The notes beneath the pieces were generated by a model. It was not told the origin of the DNA. It saw only the letters and a list, made by a program, of their open reading frames with translations, and ran no database searches. A DNA stretch of 64,000 nucleotides from BRH-c54 sp965284565 (GTDB taxonomy: Bacteria; Bacteroidota; Bacteroidia; Flavobacteriales_E; Vicingaceae). The translations under genes and the position numbers were made by a program. Each line of letters starts with the position of its first letter. Position 1 is the first letter of the stretch. The DNA is taken from contig OZ260100.1 of NCBI GenBank assembly GCA_965284565.1, positions 2,232,001-2,296,000 of the forward strand. Reading direction: 5' to 3'. Below, piece by piece: positions 17,964 through 28,000 of the stretch.

Positions 17964-19805
17964 TCAAATTTGCTTTACAAAATCTAAAAAGACTTTTTTA
18001 TGAAGTTCAAGGTCTAAATCGGGAGATACAGATACTCGAGCAATATAATCTTTGTCGTCTTCTTTTGTAGTGCCTTGAGTAGATGTTGCAGGAATAGTCC
18101 AATAACAACCTTTTAGCTGACCATAACTCACACAGTATTTGCTCTCGTTGGGAATTTCACTAATCATCATGTCGATTAGTTTTTCATTCAACTTTCTTTT
18201 ATACGTTTCTCTTTCTTCATCCGTATTACCTTTGGTAGGGAGGTCTAATGAAAAAACAGATGGAGTAAACCCTTCTTTGGCTAATGCATCTGAAACAAAA
18301 TTGATTTTTGCGGTTGGTAAGGTTGCTTTAATAAAGTTGATCAACTCTCGTGTATTTTTATAAGCATCTTTAATGCGTTGGTTCATTGAAGGAATTTGCT
18401 TGGCTAAAATTTCCACTTGAAGAGCTGTTGCTTCATTATCGCAAAGTATGAGATGTTTTTCTATTTTATCCAACAAGGTTTCCGCTTTTTTGTTAGCCAC
18501 ACAATAACTGGCAGTACATTTTCCTCCACTTGGAAACTTTGAACCACTAACATAAGAAATGGACCTAATGGTGGAGAATGTTCCACCTTCAGCTAAGAAT
18601 TGTACATTCGGACAAAAAGTTTGGTCTAAAATAAAAACAGGGTCGATAGCCACATTTCCAGTAGCGGTTTTACGTGGCTGACTTAACACATCTCTTAATT
18701 TTAAAAGATCGGGTACTTCAACTCTTGGATTGGTTGGAATTTCCGCAATAATTAATGGAACAGCATCTACTGCTGCAGCTTGTTCTAAAACGATATTGGT
18801 ACTTTCAACCATGTTGTGGTTACCATCAACGGGTAAATCTACCACTTCAACATTGTCTAAGCAAGTAGCTACTCTTCTGGCTTGGTCATTAGTGCCACCA
18901 TAACAATTTGGAGGAACAACAATTTGAATAGTCTTTCCCGGATGTTTTTCGAGTGCATCGTCAATTAACCCCATCATAATGGCGTATTGAATAGACAATC
19001 CGGAAGAACCTAATAGTGCATTTTTATTAGTTGCTGTAATTTTCTTAATGGATGCTATCACACTTGCTTTGTTGGCTTCAACATTATTTTTCTCATCAGC
19101 AGCAGGTTCTCCTATTAGTTGTTTTAAGGCAGAAAAACAATTGGTTGGAGTCATGGCAATGGTTTCTCTTCTCCTTACATGCTGAATTTCTGAGATATAT
19201 TTTTCATTTTGCTTACCATTTACCAATAAAATACTTCCCCAATGAGGGTGAATATTGATAAAAAAATCAATGTTTGGATGGAGATCAATTTTACCCATTT
19301 CTTTTTGCTGAGAAATGAAAACGGTACTGCCGTTAAATTCAGGAATTTCTGTTGCATTATTTACTTGCTTTAATTCAAATTGATAGCCGTAAACACGCTT
19401 TATGGTTGCCGCATCAAAATAAGCAGGTAACTCACCGGTGTAAATAATTTGGGTATTCTTCTTTTCGAATAAATTTTTTCTTAGCACCGCTAAAACAGGA
19501 ATTGTTTGGGATGAAAAACTAATGACATTTGCCGCTGGTACATTATTTAGCTTTGCAATTGCCCATTCTAATACAGAAGATAAGGGGTGACCTAATCGGA
19601 TATAATCGTAAGCAGTAGGTAATTTACTTAGTGCAGCTGTTTCAGCATTTTGGTTGGCAAATAGCTTTTCAAATTCTTCTAAGAATTGCGTTTTAGCCAA
19701 TTTTTCATCATAAATATCTAATCTGTGAGTGGTTAGCTTTAGCCAGTCTGTAGGCAAGTTGGCTACTACTTCTTTAATGTAATGGAGTGTGTTATTGTTT
19801 TGCAT
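17964..19805 (-). CDS. PLP-dependent enzyme of the Cys/Met metabolism family, long form
   Basis: A 613-residue cytoplasmic protein. The C-terminal two-thirds resembles the fold-type I cystathionine gamma-synthase/lyase family: substrate- and PLP-binding segments (GSSGLSIQYAIMMGL; AEIPTNPRVEVPDL; FILDQTFCPNVQ) and the presumed Schiff-base Lys423 in SYVSGSKFPSGGKCTA. Classical members are about 380-400 residues. Here an N-terminal part of about 240 residues (with YDYIRLGHPLSSVLEWAIAK) precedes or is interleaved with the core, as in a long Bacteroidota variant. The reaction, whether gamma-lyase, beta-lyase or synthase, cannot be told. Monocistronic. Confidence 0.8.
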   Translation of the reverse strand: MQNNNTLHYIKEVVANLPTDWLKLTTHRLDIYDEKLAKTQFLEEFEKLFANQNAETAALSKLPTAYDYIRLGHPLSSVLEWAIAKLNNVPAANVISFSSQTIPVLAVLRKNLFEKKNTQIIYTGELPAYFDAATIKRVYGYQFELKQVNNATEIPEFNGSTVFISQQKEMGKIDLHPNIDFFINIHPHWGSILLVNGKQNEKYISEIQHVRRRETIAMTPTNCFSALKQLIGEPAADEKNNVEANKASVIASIKKITATNKNALLGSSGLSIQYAIMMGLIDDALEKHPGKTIQIVVPPNCYGGTNDQARRVATCLDNVEVVDLPVDGNHNMVESTNIVLEQAAAVDAVPLIIAEIPTNPRVEVPDLLKLRDVLSQPRKTATGNVAIDPVFILDQTFCPNVQFLAEGGTFSTIRSISYVSGSKFPSGGKCTASYCVANKKAETLLDKIEKHLILCDNEATALQVEILAKQIPSMNQRIKDAYKNTRELINFIKATLPTAKINFVSDALAKEGFTPSVFSLDLPTKGNTDEERETYKRKLNEKLIDMMISEIPNESKYCVSYGQLKGCYWTIPATSTQGTTKEDDKDYIARVSVSPDLDLELHKKVFLDFVKQI

Positions 19806-19987
19806 AATTTGTTTTTGGATGAACGAAATTATACAAATTTTTACGGATTAAAAATAAGTTGGCGGAATAGGTGGTGGTAGTTTTTATTCTCTAGAGGTGG
19901 GAAGTTTACGAGAGTGATGGGGGAGTAAGTATTTGTTACGGATAGTGATTGGTTAATTCCTTAATTAGTAGAAAATTAAAAATATAA

Positions 19988-20704
19988 CTAGGAGAAATCA
20001 AAAAGTATGTGATGTAAAACAAATTCAGAACAAAGTCTATTATGATAACTGTTAAAAGTGAAATTATTTTGTAAAATAGAGTCTTCTTTTACTTTTAATA
20101 AATCCCCTTCCGGAGTAATGTTAAATTTGTCACTTAACTTTTTTATTAGTTCATATTTTATTTTATTACAATCTCCACTTAATATAAAACCTATCATTCC
20201 TCCATATGTTAGATTTTGAGCATATTTTCCATTGAAATAACGTAAAACTCCTCCGTCAAAAATATTTTCATTATTGGTATCTTTTTTATAGGTATTATAG
20301 CAAACATATTTATCTATCAAATTCTGACTTCCATCTAAGTTTTTGCATTCAAAGTAGAAGTCTTGATTCTTCCAATATGTATTATGAATGGTAATGTCAT
20401 AATTACCCTCCACATTCTCATCATTTGTTTCTTCTCCCTTTACAGAAAAATTTAAACCAAATTCTCTGTTTGCTTTCAATTTGAGACGTATAAATTTTGC
20501 GATTTCTCTTTCGGTTCTTGGATATTGCTTTTTCTTTTCTTCTTCAATTTTAGACTTTAATTCAGCACTGTCATAGTTTTTATAAAAGTCAAGCAAATAA
20601 TAAAACACCCAATTTTTCCAAAACACATCATCTAAAGTCTTTAGTTGTCGAGTATCAAATGGTAATGGAGCTGGCTTCTTAATCCTAATGTATTCTCTCT
20701 CCAT
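19988..20704 (-). CDS. Putative PD-(D/E)XK nuclease partner of the adjacent methylase
   Basis: A 238-residue protein that I do not recognise by overall similarity. It contains a plausible PD-(D/E)XK nuclease core: Asp103 in GNYDITI, a beta strand, then FYFECKNL with Glu119 and Lys121 (spacing D-x15-E-x-K), and an upstream helix with Glu65/Glu67 in TEREIAKFI that could supply the extra Glu. No membrane segment or signal. The gene overlaps the end of the methylase gene by 20 bp, so the two are translated together. A restriction endonuclease role is the simplest reading; the nuclease call rests on the motif and the context. Confidence 0.6.
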   Translation of the reverse strand: MEREYIRIKKPAPLPFDTRQLKTLDDVFWKNWVFYYLLDFYKNYDSAELKSKIEEEKKKQYPRTEREIAKFIRLKLKANREFGLNFSVKGEETNDENVEGNYDITIHNTYWKNQDFYFECKNLDGSQNLIDKYVCYNTYKKDTNNENIFDGGVLRYFNGKYAQNLTYGGMIGFILSGDCNKIKYELIKKLSDKFNITPEGDLLKVKEDSILQNNFTFNSYHNRLCSEFVLHHILFDFS

Positions 20705-23699
20705 TCTCCTTAGGTATTAAGTGTTTTAAAATATCCTGTCCATCTTCAAAGGCTTTTGTTTCCGTCCAGTTTTTATTTATATCCTCTTTAATGATATACA
20801 CACAATCTTTTCCAAAAATCTTTTCCTGGCTTGCTAAAAAATTGGCATTGGGATTTTGTTCAAAAATCTCATTAAGCAAATACTGCTTTGCTTCAGCAAC
20901 TTTAGGGCTATTGGAATTATTATCAAAGGATATTTTTACTACAATTAAATTAAACCCTGCTGGAGCTTCATCTACGTTTATAGGGTTTTCAAAATAAAAT
21001 CCCACTATTTCTTTTAGTGTATTCTTATAACTATCTAAAGCCTTTTTCTTTCTTCCAATTCTTGATTTTGGGAGAAAGTAATCTTTTACTCTTTGCTTTT
21101 CCCAATATGATAACTCATAAAGTTCATAGATTAACTCATTCAATTCCTGTTCTCTTTGGGGATAAGTAGATTTTCCATCGGACAGTTCTTTGCTTATTTT
21201 GGATATTTGTTTTACAATACTTTCATTTAATTCTTTAGGGATGGGAATATTAAGTATGTCATCATTTCCAATTCGAGAAAACGAATCAAACATCCTTTTT
21301 CTAAGATAAAAATCTAAATAGAAACGTATTACATAAGAATTCAAAAGTGCAACAAATAGATAGTATAAGTTTACCTCTTTCAGTTTTATAGTGTATACTG
21401 AAAAGTCAAAATAATCTGTGTCTTTAGAATACACACAATTCAAACTACTACCAATACGAGTAAAAATTAGCTTCTCTCCAATATAAACATCAGAATTACT
21501 AATAGGTCTCTCAAAATTCTCTAAAGAACTTATGAACTTGTTAGGAACTACTTTAACAAATGGCTTAAGGTTTGAAGGTTTTATATATGGTTTATTATAA
21601 ACGTTTGTATAGGTGTTACTGAAATATTTATTGATAAAATCTTGTAAATATTTATCTTTCTGTTCTTTATTAAGATTGTTCCAGTTTTCCTTCGATAAGT
21701 TATACTCTTTTTTTCTTGCAGTTTCTCCCCAGATTTGGAATCCTCTGCCTATAAAGGAATAAAAGTTGTCAACTTTTAAATTGTTTTTAATATTGACAAT
21801 TAACTCATTATCATAAATATTTCCGACAAGAAAATCTCTTAAACGTATTTGATTATATTCACTGATTAATTTTTCTTGAGCAATTTCAATAATTTTATCT
21901 TCTTGAATTATTAACAATTCAAAAGGCTTTTCTGAGAATATCCCTTTTTCTATGGGATAATAGTTAATAATATTATTTTGATAAACATTAGTGAAAATTA
22001 TAGCAACAATACTTTCATCTGCATTTTCGAATAATATTTTTTTTACCCTTGATAACTCATATATTTTTTCAATACCATAGTTCGAATAAAAGAATTTTTG
22101 AAATTTCTGTGCCTCATTGTAGAAATTAGAACTATTTGATATAAAACCTAATCTTGTATTTTCATCACTCCATTCTTTAATTTTTAATAGGAAACATTGT
22201 GAAATTTGATAACCATCAATAACGTCTTTGGCAATTATTTTTTTATCTAAGATATTTATTTCATAGTTATTTGTAAAATATTTTGCATCTTCACTTACCT
22301 CTTTTCTCACAAATGGAGGGTTTCCAATAATATATTTAAACTTCTTAGATTCGAATGCCTTTTTTTCTATGTCTAAAGTATTCTGTCGAATAATATTTTG
22401 ATAAACATTAAATTCATTAAATAAATTTATTTCTTTTTTTTGTTCTAACTCGTTAGCAATAAACTCTTTTATATCAGAAGGGTTAATTCCTACAAAAATC
22501 TGTAAAGAAAGAGAAAAAAGAGTAAAGCGTTGAGCCGTGGGTTCCTTTTCAATCCCAAATATATTATCAGATAAAAGTTTTGTCCTAAACCTTATCTTAT
22601 CAATATTATTCTCTGGTTCTAAGCCTTGTTTTTGAGCAATTTCCAAAAGCCTTTGATATCCTACTATTAAGAACATTCCAGAACCACTTGAAGGGTCTAA
22701 AATAGAACCTATTTTATCTTCTTTGATTACATCATCTACAATTAACTGTGCTAATTTCTTTGGAGTATAGTATATGCCGTTTTCTTTCTGCTTTTCAGAC
22801 AAAAAGACTTCGTAAATGTAACTTATAAACTCAACAGGTAAAACATCAAACCTAAAATCAAACAACCTTAATTGACCTGTATTTACGTTGTGATTAAAAG
22901 AGTTTGCTATCAGTGTACGTACCTCACTTGTTAAATATTTATCATCTATGGTTGGCTGGTCAAATAGTGCATTGTTAAATATTTCGTGAATGATTTTATA
23001 CAGCTTGTTGATGTCTGTAATAGAATTGTTTTCTAATAACTTTTCGTAATTAAGTTTATCATCATTAAAATAATGACTAAAAAAATACGAGTTAATAATA
23101 TGATTGTCTTCTAAATACTTAATGTAAAGCGTTCTGTCAATTAATGCCTGAACAACCTCATTTCTCTTATTGTCATCAGAAATTGAGAGAATTAATAATT
23201 TGCTTAACTGGTCTTTTAATCCCTTCAAAGTAGCAACTAATTCTTTATCAATCCCTTTATACTTGGCTTTGTCAATAAACGAATGATAGTTCAACCAAAA
23301 TACTCCACTATCAAACTGCCAGTGTTTGATTTTTTCAATCTTATCTAAATCTTTTTGGGTAGTTGAAAAAACTTCTAAAACACTATCGCTATTTGAAATT
23401 TTAGGAGAATATTTGGCATATAGCATTACCAGTTTGTCATTCTCATTTGGATAGTAGAAAATTATGTCAGCATCATTTTTATTCCAGATATACTTTCTAA
23501 TATCTTCTTTTTCATCATTATTTAATGTTGTTGTGATTAAATAGAATGAAGTATTAGTATTACTAGGGCTTTTGTAAAAGAAAACAGAATTATTTAACTT
23601 TTTTGATAACACAGAATTTTTCTCAACATCAATCTTTTTTGGTTTTAAATCTTTTTTGAAATCAAAACCTAGTTTGGAGAATATTTCTATGTAATTCAT
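20685..23699 (-). CDS. Eco57I-type N6-adenine DNA methyltransferase (class I, type IIG-like)
   Basis: A 1004-residue protein built like type IIG enzymes: an N-terminal region (1-150), a helical connector (150-310), the gamma-class N6-adenine methyltransferase with motif I ILDPSSGSGMF (Asp335) and motif IV IGNPPF (460-463), and a TaqI-like target-recognition domain (about 640-870) with ISKISKELSDGKST and a helical spacer. It should methylate adenine in a specific sequence. In the N-terminal region DADIIFYYPNENDKLVMLYA, then KYS, recalls a D...ExK nuclease strand pair but with Ala in place of the usual Glu, so it may be inactive, fitting the separate nuclease gene downstream. It looks AT-richer than its neighbours, as is common for acquired defence genes. 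Confidence 0.88.
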   Translation of the reverse strand: MNYIEIFSKLGFDFKKDLKPKKIDVEKNSVLSKKLNNSVFFYKSPSNTNTSFYLITTTLNNDEKEDIRKYIWNKNDADIIFYYPNENDKLVMLYAKYSPKISNSDSVLEVFSTTQKDLDKIEKIKHWQFDSGVFWLNYHSFIDKAKYKGIDKELVATLKGLKDQLSKLLILSISDDNKRNEVVQALIDRTLYIKYLEDNHIINSYFFSHYFNDDKLNYEKLLENNSITDINKLYKIIHEIFNNALFDQPTIDDKYLTSEVRTLIANSFNHNVNTGQLRLFDFRFDVLPVEFISYIYEVFLSEKQKENGIYYTPKKLAQLIVDDVIKEDKIGSILDPSSGSGMFLIVGYQRLLEIAQKQGLEPENNIDKIRFRTKLLSDNIFGIEKEPTAQRFTLFSLSLQIFVGINPSDIKEFIANELEQKKEINLFNEFNVYQNIIRQNTLDIEKKAFESKKFKYIIGNPPFVRKEVSEDAKYFTNNYEINILDKKIIAKDVIDGYQISQCFLLKIKEWSDENTRLGFISNSSNFYNEAQKFQKFFYSNYGIEKIYELSRVKKILFENADESIVAIIFTNVYQNNIINYYPIEKGIFSEKPFELLIIQEDKIIEIAQEKLISEYNQIRLRDFLVGNIYDNELIVNIKNNLKVDNFYSFIGRGFQIWGETARKKEYNLSKENWNNLNKEQKDKYLQDFINKYFSNTYTNVYNKPYIKPSNLKPFVKVVPNKFISSLENFERPISNSDVYIGEKLIFTRIGSSLNCVYSKDTDYFDFSVYTIKLKEVNLYYLFVALLNSYVIRFYLDFYLRKRMFDSFSRIGNDDILNIPIPKELNESIVKQISKISKELSDGKSTYPQREQELNELIYELYELSYWEKQRVKDYFLPKSRIGRKKKALDSYKNTLKEIVGFYFENPINVDEAPAGFNLIVVKISFDNNSNSPKVAEAKQYLLNEIFEQNPNANFLASQEKIFGKDCVYIIKEDINKNWTETKAFEDGQDILKHLIPKENGERIH

Positions 23700-23756
23700 T
23701 TATTATTAAGTTCTTACGCGTTTGTGTGGTGTAAATATATTACTATATGTGATTCA

Positions 23757-23764
23757 CAAAGATA
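23757..23764 (-). promoter_or_regulatory. -7 promoter box of the methylase-nuclease operon
   Basis: TATCTTTG on the minus strand, 57 nt upstream of the methylase start codon. The 223-bp gap to the divergent transglycosylase gene holds no controller-protein gene. Confidence 0.45.
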
Positions 23765-23922
23765 TCAAAAAAAAACGAGCAATTTTCCTTGTTAATTTAA
23801 CATTTTGATGTTTATAAGTTTTAGGTTTATTATAAAACGAATTTAATCAGTCCATTAACATAAGCATGTGTAAAAAATTGCTAAAAAACACAACAAAATA
23901 CCTATCTTAGCGTAGTAGTTTT

Positions 23923-24930
23923 ATGCATATGAACAGACAAACATTTCTCGCACTTATTCTAGGATTTTTTATCCATGTTGGGTTGTTGGCTCAACCTACT
24001 TTTTTAGATTATCAAATTGTTGAGGCTGTTGGCTTTAAGAATTTGGATAATTCATCATTAGATAATTACAGATTTATACAAAATAAATCCTTGTATGATG
24101 AGAAGTGGGACACCTTGGCTCAACCTACTTTTTGGAGAACATTAATGAGAATGGATGAAGATTCTGCTTTGTTGAATATTGGTGCTAGCAGACAAATAAT
24201 AACTAAAGTAGCTGTTAAAGAGTGGAACTTACTTCAGGATGATCATAAAAATGCCATTAGAGATAGTATTAGAACTCACTATGGTCTATCAGCTGATGCA
24301 CGTATTTTCCTTACTTCGGGGAAGAAAGCTTTTTATGATTTTCAACGTGTGTTGCCTTCTATAGAAAAAGGTATTGATGTGTTCAGGAGAAATGGGGTAG
24401 ATCCGTTTTATGCTCAGACCATTTTGTTGATAGAAAGTCCGAATAAGTTGCAAAAATCTTCTGTTGGTGCTTATGGTTCTTTTCAGTTGATGAAAAATGT
24501 TGCTATTCAAATGGGCTTAAAAGTAAATGGATATGTTGATGAACGTGAGGATTTTGATAAATCTGCTTGGGCGGCTTCTCAGTTAATTAAAACCATTTGT
24601 ATTCCTGAAACTAATAAAATGTTGGCAGAAAGAAATATTGCCATTAGTGAGAACGAGATTTGGTATAAGTTGTTGGTGTTGCATGTTTATCATGCCGGAG
24701 CAGGTAATGTAAAAAAAGCTCTTGAAGTGATTAATCCGACAGCAGGAAGTATGGAGTTGATTACTACTTTGTGGCAAACCGAAGCTGGTCAGTTTAGAAA
24801 TGCCTCTCAAAATTATAGTCAACTTGCATTAGCTTCTTTATTAGAGTTAGATGATTTAATCTATAGAAGTTGTGATTTTATTTACCCGTGTGTGGTAGAT
24901 AACAACAACGAATCGGACGAAATGAACTAA
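23923..24930 (+). CDS. Lytic transglycosylase (SLT domain) protein
   Basis: A 335-residue exported protein with a signal peptide (cleavage near GLLAQ). Residues about 160-290 form a goose-lysozyme-like SLT domain: TILLIESPNKLQKSSVGAYG with the presumed catalytic Glu in LIESP, then GSFQLMKNVA and the helix LHVYHAGAGNVKKAL. Such enzymes cleave the glycan strands of peptidoglycan with 1,6-anhydro product formation. The N-terminal 140 residues are unassigned. Two in-frame ATGs occur (23923 and 23929); the second gives MNRQTFLAL, an equally good signal. Single gene, convergent with the phosphatase gene. Confidence 0.85.
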   Translation: MHMNRQTFLALILGFFIHVGLLAQPTFLDYQIVEAVGFKNLDNSSLDNYRFIQNKSLYDEKWDTLAQPTFWRTLMRMDEDSALLNIGASRQIITKVAVKEWNLLQDDHKNAIRDSIRTHYGLSADARIFLTSGKKAFYDFQRVLPSIEKGIDVFRRNGVDPFYAQTILLIESPNKLQKSSVGAYGSFQLMKNVAIQMGLKVNGYVDEREDFDKSAWAASQLIKTICIPETNKMLAERNIAISENEIWYKLLVLHVYHAGAGNVKKALEVINPTAGSMELITTLWQTEAGQFRNASQNYSQLALASLLELDDLIYRSCDFIYPCVVDNNNESDEMN

Positions 24931-25006
24931 AATTTAAAGTTTGTTTTACACTTACTTTTTTACACAAATTAAGGGCATAAAAGTTAGGTATTGGTTATTA
25001 GGCTGG

Positions 25007-25043
25007 ACTCCTTATCTCCGTTGCATTACGCAAGGAGATGAGT
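25007..25043. terminator. Hairpin between convergent genes
   Basis: ATCTCC...TTGC (25014-25024) pairs with GCAAGGAGAT (25030-25039) around a 5-nt loop with one bulged base, and ACTC (25007-25010) can pair with GAGT (25040-25043). It lies just beyond the stop of the phosphatase gene and 77 nt after the transglycosylase stop. There is no strong T run, so its terminator role is tentative. Confidence 0.45.
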
Positions 25044-28000
25044 TAAATTTTAATCACGATAATTAGAATATCATCAATCTGTTCATTGTCGCCTTTCCAT
25101 GCATTAAAATCAGTTAAAAGTATTTCTTTTTGCTTGGCAGGGTTTTCTTTGTGAATGGCTAAGAATTTATCTTTAAGGTTTTTATTCATCAGTTTTTTTC
25201 CTTTAGGTCCGCCAAACTGGTCGGGGTAACCATCAGAAAATAAATAGAAAACATCTCCTTTTTGCAGTGGAATAGTATGTAAATCGTAAGCAAAATCGTT
25301 TGGAGCACTTCCTCCAATTGGTTGTCTGGAGCCTTTAAGCTCAAATAATTCATTATTTCTTATATACACCAACGGACGAAAAGCTCCGGAATAAGTTAAG
25401 GTATTGGTTTCGTAATCGATACAAGTTAAAGCGATGTCCATACCATCTTTACTTTCGCTATCTTTATCATCTTGCTTTAAGGCTTTTTTAATGGAGTTAT
25501 TAAGTTCTTTTAGGATGGTATCGGGTTGGGTAGTTTTATTCTCTAATACAATTTGATTCAAATTATTGATGCCTATCATGCTCATAAAAGCTCCCGGGAC
25601 TCCATGCCCGGTACAATCTGCCGCTGCTAGAACAATTTTTTTATCTATTTTTTCAAACCAATAAAAATCGCCACTCACCACATCTTTAGGTACAAATAAG
25701 ATAGAAATGAAATCTATTATTTTTTCCAGTTTAGTGGCTTTAGGCAAAATAGCTTCCTGAATTTTTTTAGCGTAATTAATACTGTCAGTAATGTTTTTAT
25801 TAGCGACCTCAATAATTTTCTTTTGCGTTTCTAATTTGGAGTTTATTTGCTCTACTTTTTCTTTTTCCTCACGTAATTCTTTGGTTCTTTCATCCACTTT
25901 TTGCGTTAGCACCTGTTGTTCTTTTTTAAGTTTTTTGGTTCTATAATCCATTATAAAATAAAAACTTAAAAGAATAGTAATAACAGCAGTTACATAAAAC
26001 CAAGTGGTTTGCCACCAAGGCGGAGTTATTGAAAAAGAAAATGTTAACGGTTCTTCTATCCAAACGCCATCGGCATTTTTTGCTTTAAGCATAAACGTAT
26101 AATCTCCGGGAGGAATGGCAGTATAAACTGCTTTTTGGTCGGTGGTTGTTGGTAGCCAATTGTTATCTAATCCTTCTAGCTTGTATTGATAAACCACCTG
26201 TTCAGGGTTGGTTAATGAAACGCCAACATATTCAAAAATAAGGTTGTTGTTTACATAGGTTAATGATAGGTTTTTAGGAAGTTTATTTTCTACTTTTCCA
26301 AAAGTACTCCAATCTACATCAACAAAATTTAATTTAATGTTGTTCAGAGATAGAATAGGAGGGAGTTCATTTTTTAAATCGTCCTTTTTGTTGTAAATAA
26401 ACAAACCGTCAATTGTTCCAAATAGCAACTCATTATCGTTTAGCACTTCAACTGTGTTTAAGTTACATTCCACGCCATTAAACCCTTTGTTTTTGGAGTA
26501 GTTGTTTATTTCCGGAGTTTTAGTGCTGTCATTTAATGCTTCGTAAACACTTTTTATAGCAATTTTGTCTACGCCTTTATTGGTACCTGTCCAAATATTG
26601 TTATTCTTGTCTTTTTTCAGAAAATAAATATTTTCGGAAGAAAGATGTTGCTCATTACTTAGTTTAAAAATTACTTTATTTCCATCATAAATATAGACAC
26701 CATCATTGGTTCCTACCCAAAGTAACTCATTATCGGTAACAAAACTTCTGGCTCTGGTGCAGTTTAACCCTTGACCACTACCTATGAATTCATAGTTATT
26801 ATTTGATAGCTTGTAAATGCCATTTTCAGAAGCAATATAAAGTTGTTTTTTGTATTCAGTAATGTTATAAACGGAAGCTTTTGGAGCATTTTTTACTGAG
26901 CTTAAGGTATCATTTTTAAATTGATATAAACCACTTTTCCCACCAAAATAAATATTATTTTCAGATTGATAAGAGGTATAAATGTCTTCATTAATTACAT
27001 TTATTTCTGCAATATTGGTTGTTGGCAAAAAATTATTGTCCTTTAATTTAAACAAGCCTTTATTAGTACCTAAATAAATAGTGTTTTCAATTGAAGCAAT
27101 ATGGTAAATGTAATTAAACTGATTTCTTTCATCGAAAACTAAAGTGTGTGTAACCTTATTGTTTTCGATAATTTGCAAGGCTAAACGATTGGCTACATAA
27201 ATTTTATTATCATGTAAATAAACAGCATTAATATAATTATTTAATAACCCTGAGTGTTGGTTGTAATAGCTAAAATTAGGAATGTATTTTACTAATCCAG
27301 AGCCAATAGTACCTAACCATAAGTTATTTTCTTTGTCATTAAATACACACCAAACTCTTTTGTAGTCAAATCCATTTTCAGGAGCAAAAAGCGAAAAGGA
27401 ATAATCATCTAAATTAATAAAGTATAATCTTGTGTTTAGAGCTCCAAGAACCAGATGATTGTTATGAATTACCGCTGAAGTAAAAGTTAGGAACAGTCCA
27501 TCAACACTTGGTATTTCGAGGTCAGTTAAGTTGTTGTTTTTAATTAGATATAAACCATCAATGGTACCGATAAAAATATCTTTGTTCTTACCCTCAATCA
27601 TTGTTTTAATGTAGTTGGTTCTTAAGTTACTGTTTTCTTTAGAAAATTGAGTAATCTTATTGTCTTCTTCTACTTTAAACACACCATCTTTTTGAGTTCC
27701 TATCCAGGTGTTTTTTTGGGAATCAATAAAAATAGTAGTTATCCAAGCTTTATCTAACACTTCATGGTTATAATTTTTCTTGATGATGGAATCTGTTTGT
27801 TGGTCGTAAATGTAAAGTCCCTTAGCACTTCCAAAATAATTGGCATTTTGATGAGAATAACTTACATAAAAAGGAATGTCTTTAAGATAATTCTTTTTTA
27901 TAGCAGATAGGTTTTTATTGATTTTACTGATTCCGGAATTAGTAGCACACCAAATTTGATCATTTAAGTCTATTGATACTGAAAAAACAACGTTGTTCGC

